Assembly: GCA_900548745.1 (NCBI GenBank)
Contig: URLQ01000088.1
Coordinates: forward strand, 1-12,166
Direction of reading: 5' to 3'
DNA from: an uncultured Prevotella sp.
Lineage (GTDB): Bacteria; Bacteroidota; Bacteroidia; Bacteroidales; Bacteroidaceae
DNA: 12,166 bases
The notes under the pieces: generated by a model
What the model saw: only the letters and a program-made list of their open reading frames with translations
The model's database searches: none
Told to the model about the DNA's origin: nothing
Shown here: one piece after another, positions 6,842-12,166 of the stretch
How positions within the stretch are numbered: the stretch's first letter is position 1
Layout: each line of letters starts with the position of its first letter
Program-made: the position numbers and the translations under genes

Positions 6842-7492
6842 TTAAAGATATTCCATCAGCACGTCCCAGACAGCAATGATATGACAGATGCTGCCGGCAA
6901 GGACAAAGAAGTGGAACACGCTGTGCATGTATTTCTTCTTGTTTATGCTATAGAAAACAGCTCCTGTGATATAGCTTACTCCTTCAGCGATGATCCATAT
7001 TACTGCTGCTGCGCTCACGCTGTTTAGCAGAGGCTTAAAGGCAACAAGAATACTTAGTCCCATAGCAACGAAACAGGAAGTCTCCAAATTGCTATGGTCT
7101 TTCAGTTTTCTGAAACTCATTATTGTCCCCACTATGGCGCATGTCCAGATAAATATGAACAGTCCCCATCCCCATGCACCGTCTTGTCTTAGAGCGACAA
7201 GTGTCAGTGGGGAATAGCTTCCTGCGATATGCCAGTATATAGCGGCGTGATCCCATTTGCGTAGTTTCTCCTTCCAAACACTTCGTGCGCTGAGAGCATG
7301 ATACACCGTAGAGGCAATATATGAGCACAGCATACCAAACAGGTATAGCGACACACCTAATGTTGCCCATGCGTTCTTATGTCCTATACAGAATATAAGG
7401 AATGCAATACCTACTCCGATACCAAGTACAACGCCACCGAAGTGTGACCAAGAGTTCCATAACTCTTCTTTGTGTGAAAAATATATTTTCAT
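6842..7492 (-). CDS. trhA: Hemolysin III/PAQR-family membrane protein (TrhA-like)
   Basis: A 216-residue integral membrane protein with seven predicted transmembrane segments, the standard size for bacterial hemolysin III (YqfA/TrhA) members of the PAQR superfamily. The conserved polar residues are all present: E9/E10 and 'SWSHFGG' near the N-terminus, 'SYIASTVYHALS' (S and H), 'WDHAAIYWHIAGSYSPLTL' (the D-H..IY..IAGSY.P motif), and 'MHSVFHFFVLAGSICHII' (H...H.F...G...H) near the C-terminus. These Ser/His/Asp residues form the presumed metal site of the superfamily. Bacterial members have been linked to membrane fluidity or energetics; the name hemolysin comes from a Bacillus protein and does not imply virulence. 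The gene is monocistronic, faces cysS, and has a consensus promoter that overlaps the repeat mosaic. Confidence 0.93.
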   Translation of the reverse strand: MKIYFSHKEELWNSWSHFGGVVLGIGVGIAFLIFCIGHKNAWATLGVSLYLFGMLCSYIASTVYHALSARSVWKEKLRKWDHAAIYWHIAGSYSPLTLVALRQDGAWGWGLFIFIWTCAIVGTIMSFRKLKDHSNLETSCFVAMGLSILVAFKPLLNSVSAAAVIWIIAEGVSYITGAVFYSINKKKYMHSVFHFFVLAGSICHIIAVWDVLMEYL

Positions 7493-7515
7493 TTCGTTCT
7501 TTTATTATTCGTGTG

Positions 7516-7546
7516 CAAAGATAGTGCAAAACGAGAGTAATGCAAA
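7516..7546 (-). promoter_or_regulatory. Bacteroidetes-type promoter of the hemolysin III gene
   Basis: On the minus strand, TTTG (7546-7543) is followed after 19 bp by TATCTTTG (7523-7516), a full match to the phylum consensus. The start of transcription should be near 7509, leaving a leader of under 20 nt. The -7 box lies at the edge of the repeated 15-mer AAAGATAGTGCAAAA (7517-7531). Confidence 0.78.
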
Positions 7547-7777
7547 ATGAAAGGCGTAAGACTTTCATTTTTATTACCGAGGTGCCGCCTATCTTATCTA
7601 AAGATAGTGCAAAAATCCGATTAAGCGAGAGAAGGGAGAATTTATTCTCGCTTCCGAGCGTGAGGATTTTATTAAAAGCGAGAGTAATACAAAATTTGCA
7701 AAGATTAGAATTGCAAATTTAAAACCTATTTATTTTATTTTTATTACCGAGGTGCCGTCTATCTTATCTAAAGATAG
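7517..7777. repeat. Mosaic of short intergenic repeats with hairpins
   Basis: Three repeated elements are interleaved. First, AAAGATAGTGCAAAA occurs at 7517-7531 and 7600-7614. Second, CGAGAGTAATRCAAAAT occurs at 7532-7548 and 7679-7695, with a partial third near 7626. Third, a 41-bp unit occurs at 7567-7607 and 7737-7777 with a single difference, and the copies are exactly 170 bp apart. It contains ATTACCGAGGTGCCG and the small hairpin CTATCTT/AAGATAG. Between the second and third elements each module carries a 10-bp stem of unrelated sequence: AAAATGAAAG/CTTTCATTTT at 7544-7571, and AAATTTGCAA/TTGCAAATTT at 7692-7720. A further 8-bp stem (AAGCGAGA/TCTCGCTT) lies at 7623-7653. No protein is credibly encoded. 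The layout resembles dispersed intergenic repeats I remember from Bacteroidales genomes, but I cannot verify that here. Confidence 0.75.
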
Positions 7778-7782
7778 ATAAA

Positions 7783-7809
7783 AAACATATACCATTGTTT
7801 TATATGTTT
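7783..7809. other. Hairpin just after the repeat mosaic
   Basis: AAACATATA and TATATGTTT form a perfect 9-bp AT-rich stem around a 9-nt loop. It has no downstream T-run and may be a weak terminator or a chance palindrome in AT-rich DNA. Confidence 0.3.
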
Positions 7810-7979
7810 ACAAGCAATGTGTCGTATATATAAAGACAGAAATATGGTCTTAACAAAGGTTAATGATATAATATTATTGTGTAATCTGAATAAAATGATA
7901 TAAATCTGCATGCGAGAGTTGATAAATTCCTTAAATTAGCAGACAAAGTCTTTCCGTATATTCTTTAGATTTATCTTGT

Positions 7980-8072
7980 ATGCTACTGTACATTGATTAT
8001 CTCATCCCACTCGTAGTCGTTGTAGGTGGAGCTGCGAACACCAAGAGTGCTGTTGATGACTTTGTCAAGTGA
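7980..8072 (+). CDS. Possible 30-residue hydrophobic peptide or gene remnant
   Basis: From the ATG at 7980 a short ORF reads MLLYIDY, then 'LIPLVVVVGGAANTKSAV', then DDFVK and stop. The middle would make a short membrane-inserting stretch. The frame is open a further 15 codons upstream without another ATG. Base composition is richer in GC than the surrounding DNA, as if once coding. I do not recognise the peptide. It could be a small membrane peptide, the tail of a decayed gene, or chance. The opposite strand is also open here (7997-8215) and encodes a Thr- and Ala-rich tail that I do not consider more convincing. Confidence 0.2.
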   Translation: MLLYIDYLIPLVVVVGGAANTKSAVDDFVK

Positions 8073-8104
8073 AAGCGCATAAAAAAGCCTTGCTTGCGTA
8101 ATAA

Positions 8105-8124
8105 ATTCCTCCGAAAGGAGTGAT
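8105..8124 (+). terminator. GAAA-tetraloop hairpin, possible terminator
   Basis: ATTCCTCC, GAAA and GGAGTGAT form an 8-position stem with one C-T mismatch and one G-T wobble, capped by a stable GNRA-type tetraloop and followed by TTT and then CTC. It lies downstream of the 30-codon ORF and upstream of the possible protease promoter, where a terminator would be expected if anything upstream is transcribed. Confidence 0.4.
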
Positions 8125-8142
8125 TTTCTCGGATTTTATGTT

Positions 8143-8150
8143 TACCTTTG
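8143..8150 (+). promoter_or_regulatory. Possible -7 element for the M6 protease
   Basis: TACCTTTG matches TAnnTTTG and lies 145 bp before the protease ATG. No TTTG occurs 19-21 bp upstream, so this is only a half-match, but it is the best candidate in the intergenic region. Confidence 0.4.
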
Positions 8151-8216
8151 CCATATGTCAGATATTCTTTATTTGAGTTTTTAGCAGCAGTAAGTGAATT
8201 TTCTGACAGATGCAAG

Positions 8217-8243
8217 CATTGGATAATTTATTGTTATCCAATG
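8217..8243 (+). promoter_or_regulatory. Leader hairpin upstream of the M6 protease
   Basis: CATTGGATAA and TTATCCAATG form a perfect 10-bp stem with a 7-nt loop, followed by ACTTGTTTTCTTG. It would lie in the 5' leader if transcription starts near 8157. The T-rich tail makes an attenuator possible, but no alternative antiterminator fold was found by eye. Confidence 0.45.
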
Positions 8244-8295
8244 ACTTGTTTTCTTGTAAAATTATAAGTCTGCTAATTTAAGGTAAAACAAAAAT

Positions 8296-9240
8296 ATGAA
8301 AATCAAAAGAATACTTTTGGCGACTTTTGCCTCTATGCTTATGTCGCAGGCGACCTTTGCCGTGCCTGCATATCCTGGTGTTATAAAGGCAAAGCAAGCT
8401 GACGGAACGGAAATTTCCATCCGTTTGCATGGTGATGAGCACGGTAACTACCGTACAACGGAAGACGGCTTCCTATTGATGTACAACAGTGCTACAAGAA
8501 ATTATGAGTATGCTACCGTGACTAACGGCGTAGCAAGATGCAGCGGCATAGTAGCTGCCGATGCAGCCAAGCGCACAAGCCAGGCAAAATCCTTTCTTGC
8601 CACGATAGACAAGCAGTCTGTCATCAGCCTGTATAACCAGCAAAACAAAGACATGCTGAAGGATTTCAATTCAAAGGTGACAGCCCGCCGCATGGCAGCT
8701 AAGGCAGCCAAGCGTCCGTCAAAGGTGCTCGTCAACAATTTTCCGCATGTGGGTGAGCAGCACTCTATCGTTATCCTCATGGAGTTTAACGACAAGCAGT
8801 TCTCTACAGTAGAAAATGCTTCGCAGTATTATAATGATGCGATGAACAAGGAAGGCTTCACTGCAGAGAACGGAGCCAACGGAAGTGTAAGAGACTATTT
8901 CATTGCAAGTTCCCACGGAGCCTTTAAGCCAACCTTTGATGTGTATGGTCCTGTGCAGATAAATTACGGGCAGCACGATGCCGGACAGGGTACCTATAAC
9001 ACCTCTATAAATATGGGTACCTTCGTCAAGGCGGCAGTGGAGGCGATAGATGCAGAAGTGGATTTCTCGCAATACGATCATGATGGCGACGGCTATGTGG
9101 ATAACGTATACATCTTCTATGCCGGTAAGGGTGCTGCCGATTCCAATGATGACAAGACGATATGGCCCCATGCTTTTGATATGCGCGACTGGAATGTTGA
9201 CCTAAAGACAAACCGTGTCTATTGGCAGCTATACGTGTAG
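8296..9240 (+). CDS. M6-family secreted metalloprotease, N-terminal part before a frameshift
   Basis: This frame encodes the signal peptide, propeptide and first half of the catalytic domain of an M6 (immune inhibitor A-like) zinc metalloprotease. Residues 1-22 (MKIKRILLATFASMLMSQATFA) are a Sec signal with a likely cut before VPAYPG. The start of the mature prosequence, 'VPAYPGVIKAKQADGTEISI', is typical of Bacteroidetes M6 and related secreted proteases. 'HSIVILMEFNDKQFS' opens the catalytic domain, and 'DHDGDGYVDNVYIFYAG' (261-277) is the M6 calcium-like loop and strand. Correct homology runs to about 'DLKTN' (residue 306); the last nine codons to the stop at 9240 are out of frame. The HExxH site is in the next frame, so this product alone cannot be active. 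With the frames joined the protein would be about 915 residues. No complete protease is encoded unless the shift is an error or is bypassed. Confidence 0.88.
   Translation: MKIKRILLATFASMLMSQATFAVPAYPGVIKAKQADGTEISIRLHGDEHGNYRTTEDGFLLMYNSATRNYEYATVTNGVARCSGIVAADAAKRTSQAKSFLATIDKQSVISLYNQQNKDMLKDFNSKVTARRMAAKAAKRPSKVLVNNFPHVGEQHSIVILMEFNDKQFSTVENASQYYNDAMNKEGFTAENGANGSVRDYFIASSHGAFKPTFDVYGPVQINYGQHDAGQGTYNTSINMGTFVKAAVEAIDAEVDFSQYDHDGDGYVDNVYIFYAGKGAADSNDDKTIWPHAFDMRDWNVDLKTNRVYWQLYV
9206..9240 (+). pseudogene. Frameshift junction in the M6 protease gene
   Basis: The upstream frame stays open until TAG at 9238-9240. The downstream frame opens at 9206, after a TAA at 9203-9205. Homology must switch frames in this 35-bp overlap, most naturally at AACCGTGTC (9211-9219). 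Deleting one C gives ...TNVSIGSY; restoring one GT to the GTGT gives ...TNRVSIGSY. Either single event restores one continuous protein. The cause may be a real mutation, dinucleotide slippage, or a sequencing error. Confidence 0.85.
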
Positions 9241-11044
9241 CAACGAGGTGAATGGCACCAGGACAAATTATCCGGCAGGTATCGGAACCTTCGTACATGA
9301 GTTCGGACACTGTCTTGGTCTCCCTGACCTCTATAGCACCGGCGGCAAGGCTTCTGTAAGTAATTATACCCCTATGTCGTGGGACGTTATGGCATACGGC
9401 AACTATAGCAACGACGGTAACACACCGGCTCTCTATTCTTCATACGAGAGATATGAGTTGGGATGGATTGAGCCGGAGGAGATAACAAGTTCCACAAAAG
9501 GTGTATTCTCCCTGCCTGCCTTGGGAGAGTCCAACAAGGCTTACAAGGTGAACGTGCCGGGAAATGAAAACGAATACTTCCTCTTTGAAAACAGACAGCA
9601 GACTGGCTGGGACGAATATCTGCCAGGAAACGGTATGTTGGTATGGCATATCGATATGGATGAGGATATTTGGATAAAAAACACCGTAAATAATGAAGCT
9701 AACCATCAGAGGGTGGACATTGTGGAAGCTAACGGTCAACCGTCGGGAAATCCCAAGTATGAAAGTGGTGTCACCTTCCCAGGAACGAGCAATGTCACTT
9801 CATACGACTTCAAGGCATGGAACGATGACGTGATGTTCTATATGGACAAGGCAAAGGATGACAACGGCATTATATCATTCATCGCCAAGGGAGGAGATGT
9901 AGACCTTATGGCTCCTGCATTTACTGTAGGCAATAAGAGCTACGACTCTTTCGAATTGTCGTGGGCGACAGCGGAAGGTGCGGAGCATTATTTGCTGAAT
10001 GTGAAGAAGGTAAATGCCGACAATACTACAACACCTTTGAATGGCTACACGGATAAGAAAGTGGTAGGTACGAAATGCAATGTGGCAGGTCTGGAACCGG
10101 AAACACAATATGAGGTGAGCCTGAAGAGCTGTGCCGGAGCATTCTCTTCTGAAGAGAAGGTGGAGCGTGTGACAACTGAGGTGAAGGCTTTCTCTCAGTA
10201 TAAGGTGGAAGGTCTGAAGGCTACAGCCGTTGCCGACAATTCATTCACGGCATCATGGACTGGTCTTGCTGACGCACAGACATATAGCGTAGTGCTTGCC
10301 AAGAAGACATTTGAGGGTGAGCCGGTTGTCACATTCTACGACTTTTCCGGCAAGAATCCGGGCATGCCTTACGGATGGAAGACTAACAGCACCACTTACT
10401 CCAGCGCATCTGGCTCTTATGGCTATGCCGCTCCTTCGCTTCGCTTCGGAACGAAGGGACACTATCTCGTAATGGTAAATCATGATGCGATAATCTCTCA
10501 CGTAGAGTTCTGGATGAAGCCTTCAAAGGTGTCAGAAACGGCATATATTGCAGTGCAGCGACTTGTTGACGGCGAGTGGGTGGATGCCGAAAAGCTATAT
10601 CTGACCGAGAGCGAAGGCAAGTTGTATTACTTCGATGTGGAGCCGACATCAAGCGTAAGACTGTATTTCAACCGTACTGGTTCGGAGACGGCACAGATTG
10701 ACGACGCCGCTGTAAGCGGTCATGAAGTGAAGAATATTCCAGTGGCTAACTATGACAACAAGAACGTAGGCAATGTTCAGACATACACCTTCACCGGTCT
10801 TGAAAGCAACACCACCTATATACTTAACGTATATGGAGAGAAAAATGGCGAGAAGACAATGGCAAGTGACGACCTCGTCGTTACCACTGGTGACGGTTCT
10901 ACTTCTATAAGCGGTGTGGCTTCTGAAGACAGAACATCCAAGGCTGCTTATGACCTCTCGGGAAGACGCGTCAACAAGGGCAATGCCGCTTCTGGCGTAT
11001 ACATCATCAGAGAGAACGGCAAGGCTGTGAAAGTGGCTAAGTAA
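9215..11044 (+). CDS. M6-family metalloprotease, catalytic C-terminal half with Fn3 domains and sorting tail
   Basis: Continuation of the preceding frame; the GTG at 9215 is probably not a real start because it falls in mid-domain. Residue numbers below count from it. The zinc site is 'HEFGHCLGLPDLY' (H28, E29, H32, D38), and the Met-turn follows at 'SWDVMAYG' (M59). The end of the catalytic domain is 'YSSYERYELGWIEPEE', the usual M6 'eR..LGW'. A fibronectin III domain spans about 231-325. A second starts near 335 and is interrupted at about 372-503 by a jelly-roll-like insert ('FYDFSGKNPGMPYGWKTNS' to 'QIDDAAVSG') similar to cleaved-adhesin or choice-of-anchor domains. The Fn3 fold then resumes ('NVQTYTFTGLESNTTYILNV'). 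The tail at 579-609, 'YDLSGRRV...GVYIIRENGKAVKV', resembles short type IX (Por) secretion C-terminal signals of Prevotella, suggesting surface or secreted location. Without the N-terminal half it has no signal peptide. Confidence 0.88.
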   Translation: MSIGSYTCSNEVNGTRTNYPAGIGTFVHEFGHCLGLPDLYSTGGKASVSNYTPMSWDVMAYGNYSNDGNTPALYSSYERYELGWIEPEEITSSTKGVFSLPALGESNKAYKVNVPGNENEYFLFENRQQTGWDEYLPGNGMLVWHIDMDEDIWIKNTVNNEANHQRVDIVEANGQPSGNPKYESGVTFPGTSNVTSYDFKAWNDDVMFYMDKAKDDNGIISFIAKGGDVDLMAPAFTVGNKSYDSFELSWATAEGAEHYLLNVKKVNADNTTTPLNGYTDKKVVGTKCNVAGLEPETQYEVSLKSCAGAFSSEEKVERVTTEVKAFSQYKVEGLKATAVADNSFTASWTGLADAQTYSVVLAKKTFEGEPVVTFYDFSGKNPGMPYGWKTNSTTYSSASGSYGYAAPSLRFGTKGHYLVMVNHDAIISHVEFWMKPSKVSETAYIAVQRLVDGEWVDAEKLYLTESEGKLYYFDVEPTSSVRLYFNRTGSETAQIDDAAVSGHEVKNIPVANYDNKNVGNVQTYTFTGLESNTTYILNVYGEKNGEKTMASDDLVVTTGDGSTSISGVASEDRTSKAAYDLSGRRVNKGNAASGVYIIRENGKAVKVAK

Positions 11045-11066
11045 TTGGAAATATAATCAAGGTTCA

Positions 11067-11966
11067 ATGCGTCACGACAAACTCGAAAAGGAACTCAACC
11101 TGTTGCTCCTGCTGGCGGAAAACCGTCAGTATACGTTGGCACAGCTGTGCGACAAACTGAGCATCTCTAAGAGGAACATCTATTACTATCTGGATTTCTT
11201 CAGGGATGCTGGCTTTAAGGTTGAGAAGTATGGCGACTGCTATTCGGTAGACCGTTCCTCGCCGTTTTTCGGAAGACTCATTGAACGTATATCATTCACC
11301 GAAGAGGAGGCGGTGACCATACGCCGTCTCCTTGACAAAGTGAAGGGGGCAAACGCCATCGTGGAGACCCTGAAGAGGAAGATAGACCGCTTTTATGATT
11401 TCGGCATCCTGGCAGGCGACTCCCTCGACGAGCGGGCAGCCCACAATATAAATGCACTGCATGAGGCTATAAAATATCAGCACCAGGTGGTGCTGAGAGG
11501 ATACTCCTCGCCACATAGCAGCACGACAAGAGACCGCCTCGTGGAGCCGTTCATGCTTATGGACGGCAACAGAGAGGTGAGATGTTTCGAACCGGCGTCG
11601 GGAATGAACAAGACTTTCAAGATTATCAGGATGCACGATGTGGAAGTGCTTGCCGATGAATGGATGTTCAAGGATGAGCACAAGCAGATGTTTACCGACG
11701 TGTTTATGTTCAGCGCAGAAACAACGACAACCGTAGAGTTGCTCTTGGGGCAGCTCTCTTATAATATTCTTTCAGAGGAATACCCCAAGGCGACAGCCCA
11801 TGTGGAGATGGTGGACAAGGCGCATTGGCTCCTGAAACTTGAAGTGTGCAGCTATATCGGCATCGGAAGATTCGTTCTTGGTCTGTATGACGATATCAAG
11901 GTCTTGGGCGATGATGGCTTCAAGGATTATCTTAAAAACAAGCTTGAAAACTTCCGTATGTTATAG
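11067..11966 (+). CDS. HTH-WYL family transcriptional regulator
   Basis: A 299-residue cytoplasmic DNA-binding protein. Residues about 5-60 form a winged helix-turn-helix of the HTH_11 type ('YTLAQLCDKLSISKRNIYYY', then 'LDFFRDAGFKVEKYGDCYSV'). A helical linker follows (about 75-145), then the WYL fold (about 145-225). The segment 'REVRCFEPASGMNKTFKIIRM' aligns with the usual 'W.L.ayd...g..r.frl.RI', so the W-Y-L tripeptide itself is replaced by V-R-C (residues 171-173). A WCX-like C-terminal extension ends at 'LKNKLENFRML'. WYL domains are thought to sense nucleic-acid or nucleotide ligands, and many members regulate DNA-damage or defence genes. The start is only 22 bp after the protease stop with no promoter between, so transcription is probably at least partly shared with it. 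A terminator follows. Confidence 0.87.
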   Translation: MRHDKLEKELNLLLLLAENRQYTLAQLCDKLSISKRNIYYYLDFFRDAGFKVEKYGDCYSVDRSSPFFGRLIERISFTEEEAVTIRRLLDKVKGANAIVETLKRKIDRFYDFGILAGDSLDERAAHNINALHEAIKYQHQVVLRGYSSPHSSTTRDRLVEPFMLMDGNREVRCFEPASGMNKTFKIIRMHDVEVLADEWMFKDEHKQMFTDVFMFSAETTTTVELLLGQLSYNILSEEYPKATAHVEMVDKAHWLLKLEVCSYIGIGRFVLGLYDDIKVLGDDGFKDYLKNKLENFRML

Positions 11967-12007
11967 TGTATATTTATACTCTTATGCATAATCCGGCAAC
12001 TTGCTCG

Positions 12008-12038
12008 AAGAAAGTAGGTAACTTTCTTTTTCTCCTCT
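12008..12038 (+). terminator. Intrinsic terminator after the WYL regulator
   Basis: AAGAAAGT (12008-12015), loop AGGTA and ACTTTCTT (12021-12028) form a perfect 8-bp stem, followed by T-rich sequence TTTCTCCTCT. It lies 42 bp after the stop at 11966, the right position for the end of the protease-regulator unit. Confidence 0.75.
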
Positions 12039-12125
12039 TTTTTGTTGTATATATATGCATTATTACATATGTATGGGAAAATGCTACAAAATGGCTATTT
12101 ATTGTCTGTTTTATTTAGAGCCTTA

Positions 12126-12155
12126 TAACTAACCATAACTTACTATGACTAACTA
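12126..12155. repeat. Three imperfect 10-bp tandem repeats at the right edge
   Basis: TAACTAACCA, TAACTTACTA and TGACTAACTA follow one another at 12126, 12136 and 12146 with exact 10-bp spacing, and a further partial copy (ACAAT) trails off. The spacing equals about one helical turn. The next gene presumably starts just beyond the window, so this could be a regulator site or simply a low-complexity leader. Confidence 0.45.
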
Positions 12156-12166
12156 ACAATAAAGTC

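Larger units (their letters stand above)
7810..8295. other. Intergenic stretch before the M6 protease
   Basis: This AT-rich region has no well-supported gene. It contains a 30-codon possible ORF (7980-8072), a GAAA-tetraloop hairpin (8105-8124) followed by a short T-run, a -7-like TACCTTTG (8143-8150), and a perfect 10-bp hairpin (8217-8243). The part at 7810-7960 shows nothing beyond AT-rich sequence. Confidence 0.5.

Noticed and set aside
6842..7492. Hemolysin III as a virulence toxin
   Set aside because: The protein is a standard PAQR/TrhA-type membrane protein. The historical family name is not evidence for a haemolytic function.
7540..7722. Plus-strand open frame of 60 codons within the repeat region
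   Set aside because: It runs through hairpins and duplicated repeat units and its translation has no protein-like character. The repeats explain the sequence better.
7517..7777. CRISPR array
   Set aside because: There are only two copies of the longest unit, the spacing is 170 bp, the shorter repeats are interleaved, and no cas genes are present.
7517..7777. Insertion sequence or MITE with terminal inverted repeats
   Set aside because: The repeated units are in direct orientation, no flanking target-site duplication was found, and no transposase is nearby.
7997..8215. Minus-strand open frame of 72 codons opposite the 30-codon ORF
   Set aside because: The translation is a basic, low-complexity string ending in a Thr-rich tail, with no recognised motif, and it crosses the tetraloop hairpin and the possible promoter. 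The support is too weak to call.
9206..9240. Programmed ribosomal frameshifting as the explanation of the split protease
   Set aside because: No slippery heptamer, downstream pseudoknot or Shine-Dalgarno-like stimulator is visible, and M6 proteases are not known to use recoding. Mutation or sequencing error is simpler.
1..12166. tRNA or rRNA genes
   Set aside because: I saw no cloverleaf with a GTTCRA-type T-arm or CCA end, and no conserved rRNA sequence on either strand by eye.

Overview
The window looks like a chromosomal contig end from a Bacteroidales bacterium, most likely Prevotella or a close relative. The grounds are AT-rich intergenic DNA with moderate-GC genes, almost no Shine-Dalgarno sites, several Bacteroidetes-type promoters (TTTG, about 20 bp, TAnnTTTG), a divergent EmrB-like pump, and a secreted protease ending in the short 'YDLSGRRV...GVYIIRENGK' tail common in Prevotella secreted proteins. 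The first 21 bases are pure G, almost certainly a sequencing or assembly artefact.

Layout. Positions 23-2075 (+) hold the end of an EmrA/HlyD-type membrane fusion protein and a 14-TM EmrB-like MFS exporter, one drug or toxic-compound efflux operon that presumably began upstream with a TolC-like protein. A long hairpin at 2123-2173 ends it and also ends the converging unit. That unit, 2169-3870 (-), is a Y-family translesion polymerase followed by a 50-residue YolD-like small ORF. A divergent intergenic region leads to a YitT-family membrane protein (4103-4993, +) with a consensus promoter and a GU-rich leader hairpin. Next come a large imperfect stem-loop and cysS (5138-6628, +), ended by a clear terminator that is shared with a converging hemolysin III/PAQR gene (6842-7492, -).

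From 7493 to 8295 no established gene is visible. Its left part is a mosaic of short repeats with hairpins, and one repeat copy supplies the hemolysin III promoter. Its right part holds a possible 30-codon ORF, a tetraloop hairpin, a possible promoter and a leader hairpin. From 8296 to 11044 (+) lies a secreted M6-family metalloprotease broken by a frameshift just before its HExxH zinc site. It has a fibronectin III domain interrupted by a jelly-roll-like insert and a type IX-like tail. A WYL-type regulator follows 22 bp downstream (11067-11966, +), then a terminator and three 10-bp imperfect tandem repeats at the right edge.

Most genes are ordinary housekeeping or accessory functions. The parts most worth a second look are the overlooked YolD-like ORF beside the polymerase, the structured repeat mosaic at 7517-7777, the frameshifted protease with its adjacent regulator, and the strand-specific leader hairpin of the yitT-like gene. 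I do not see a convincing new multi-gene system.
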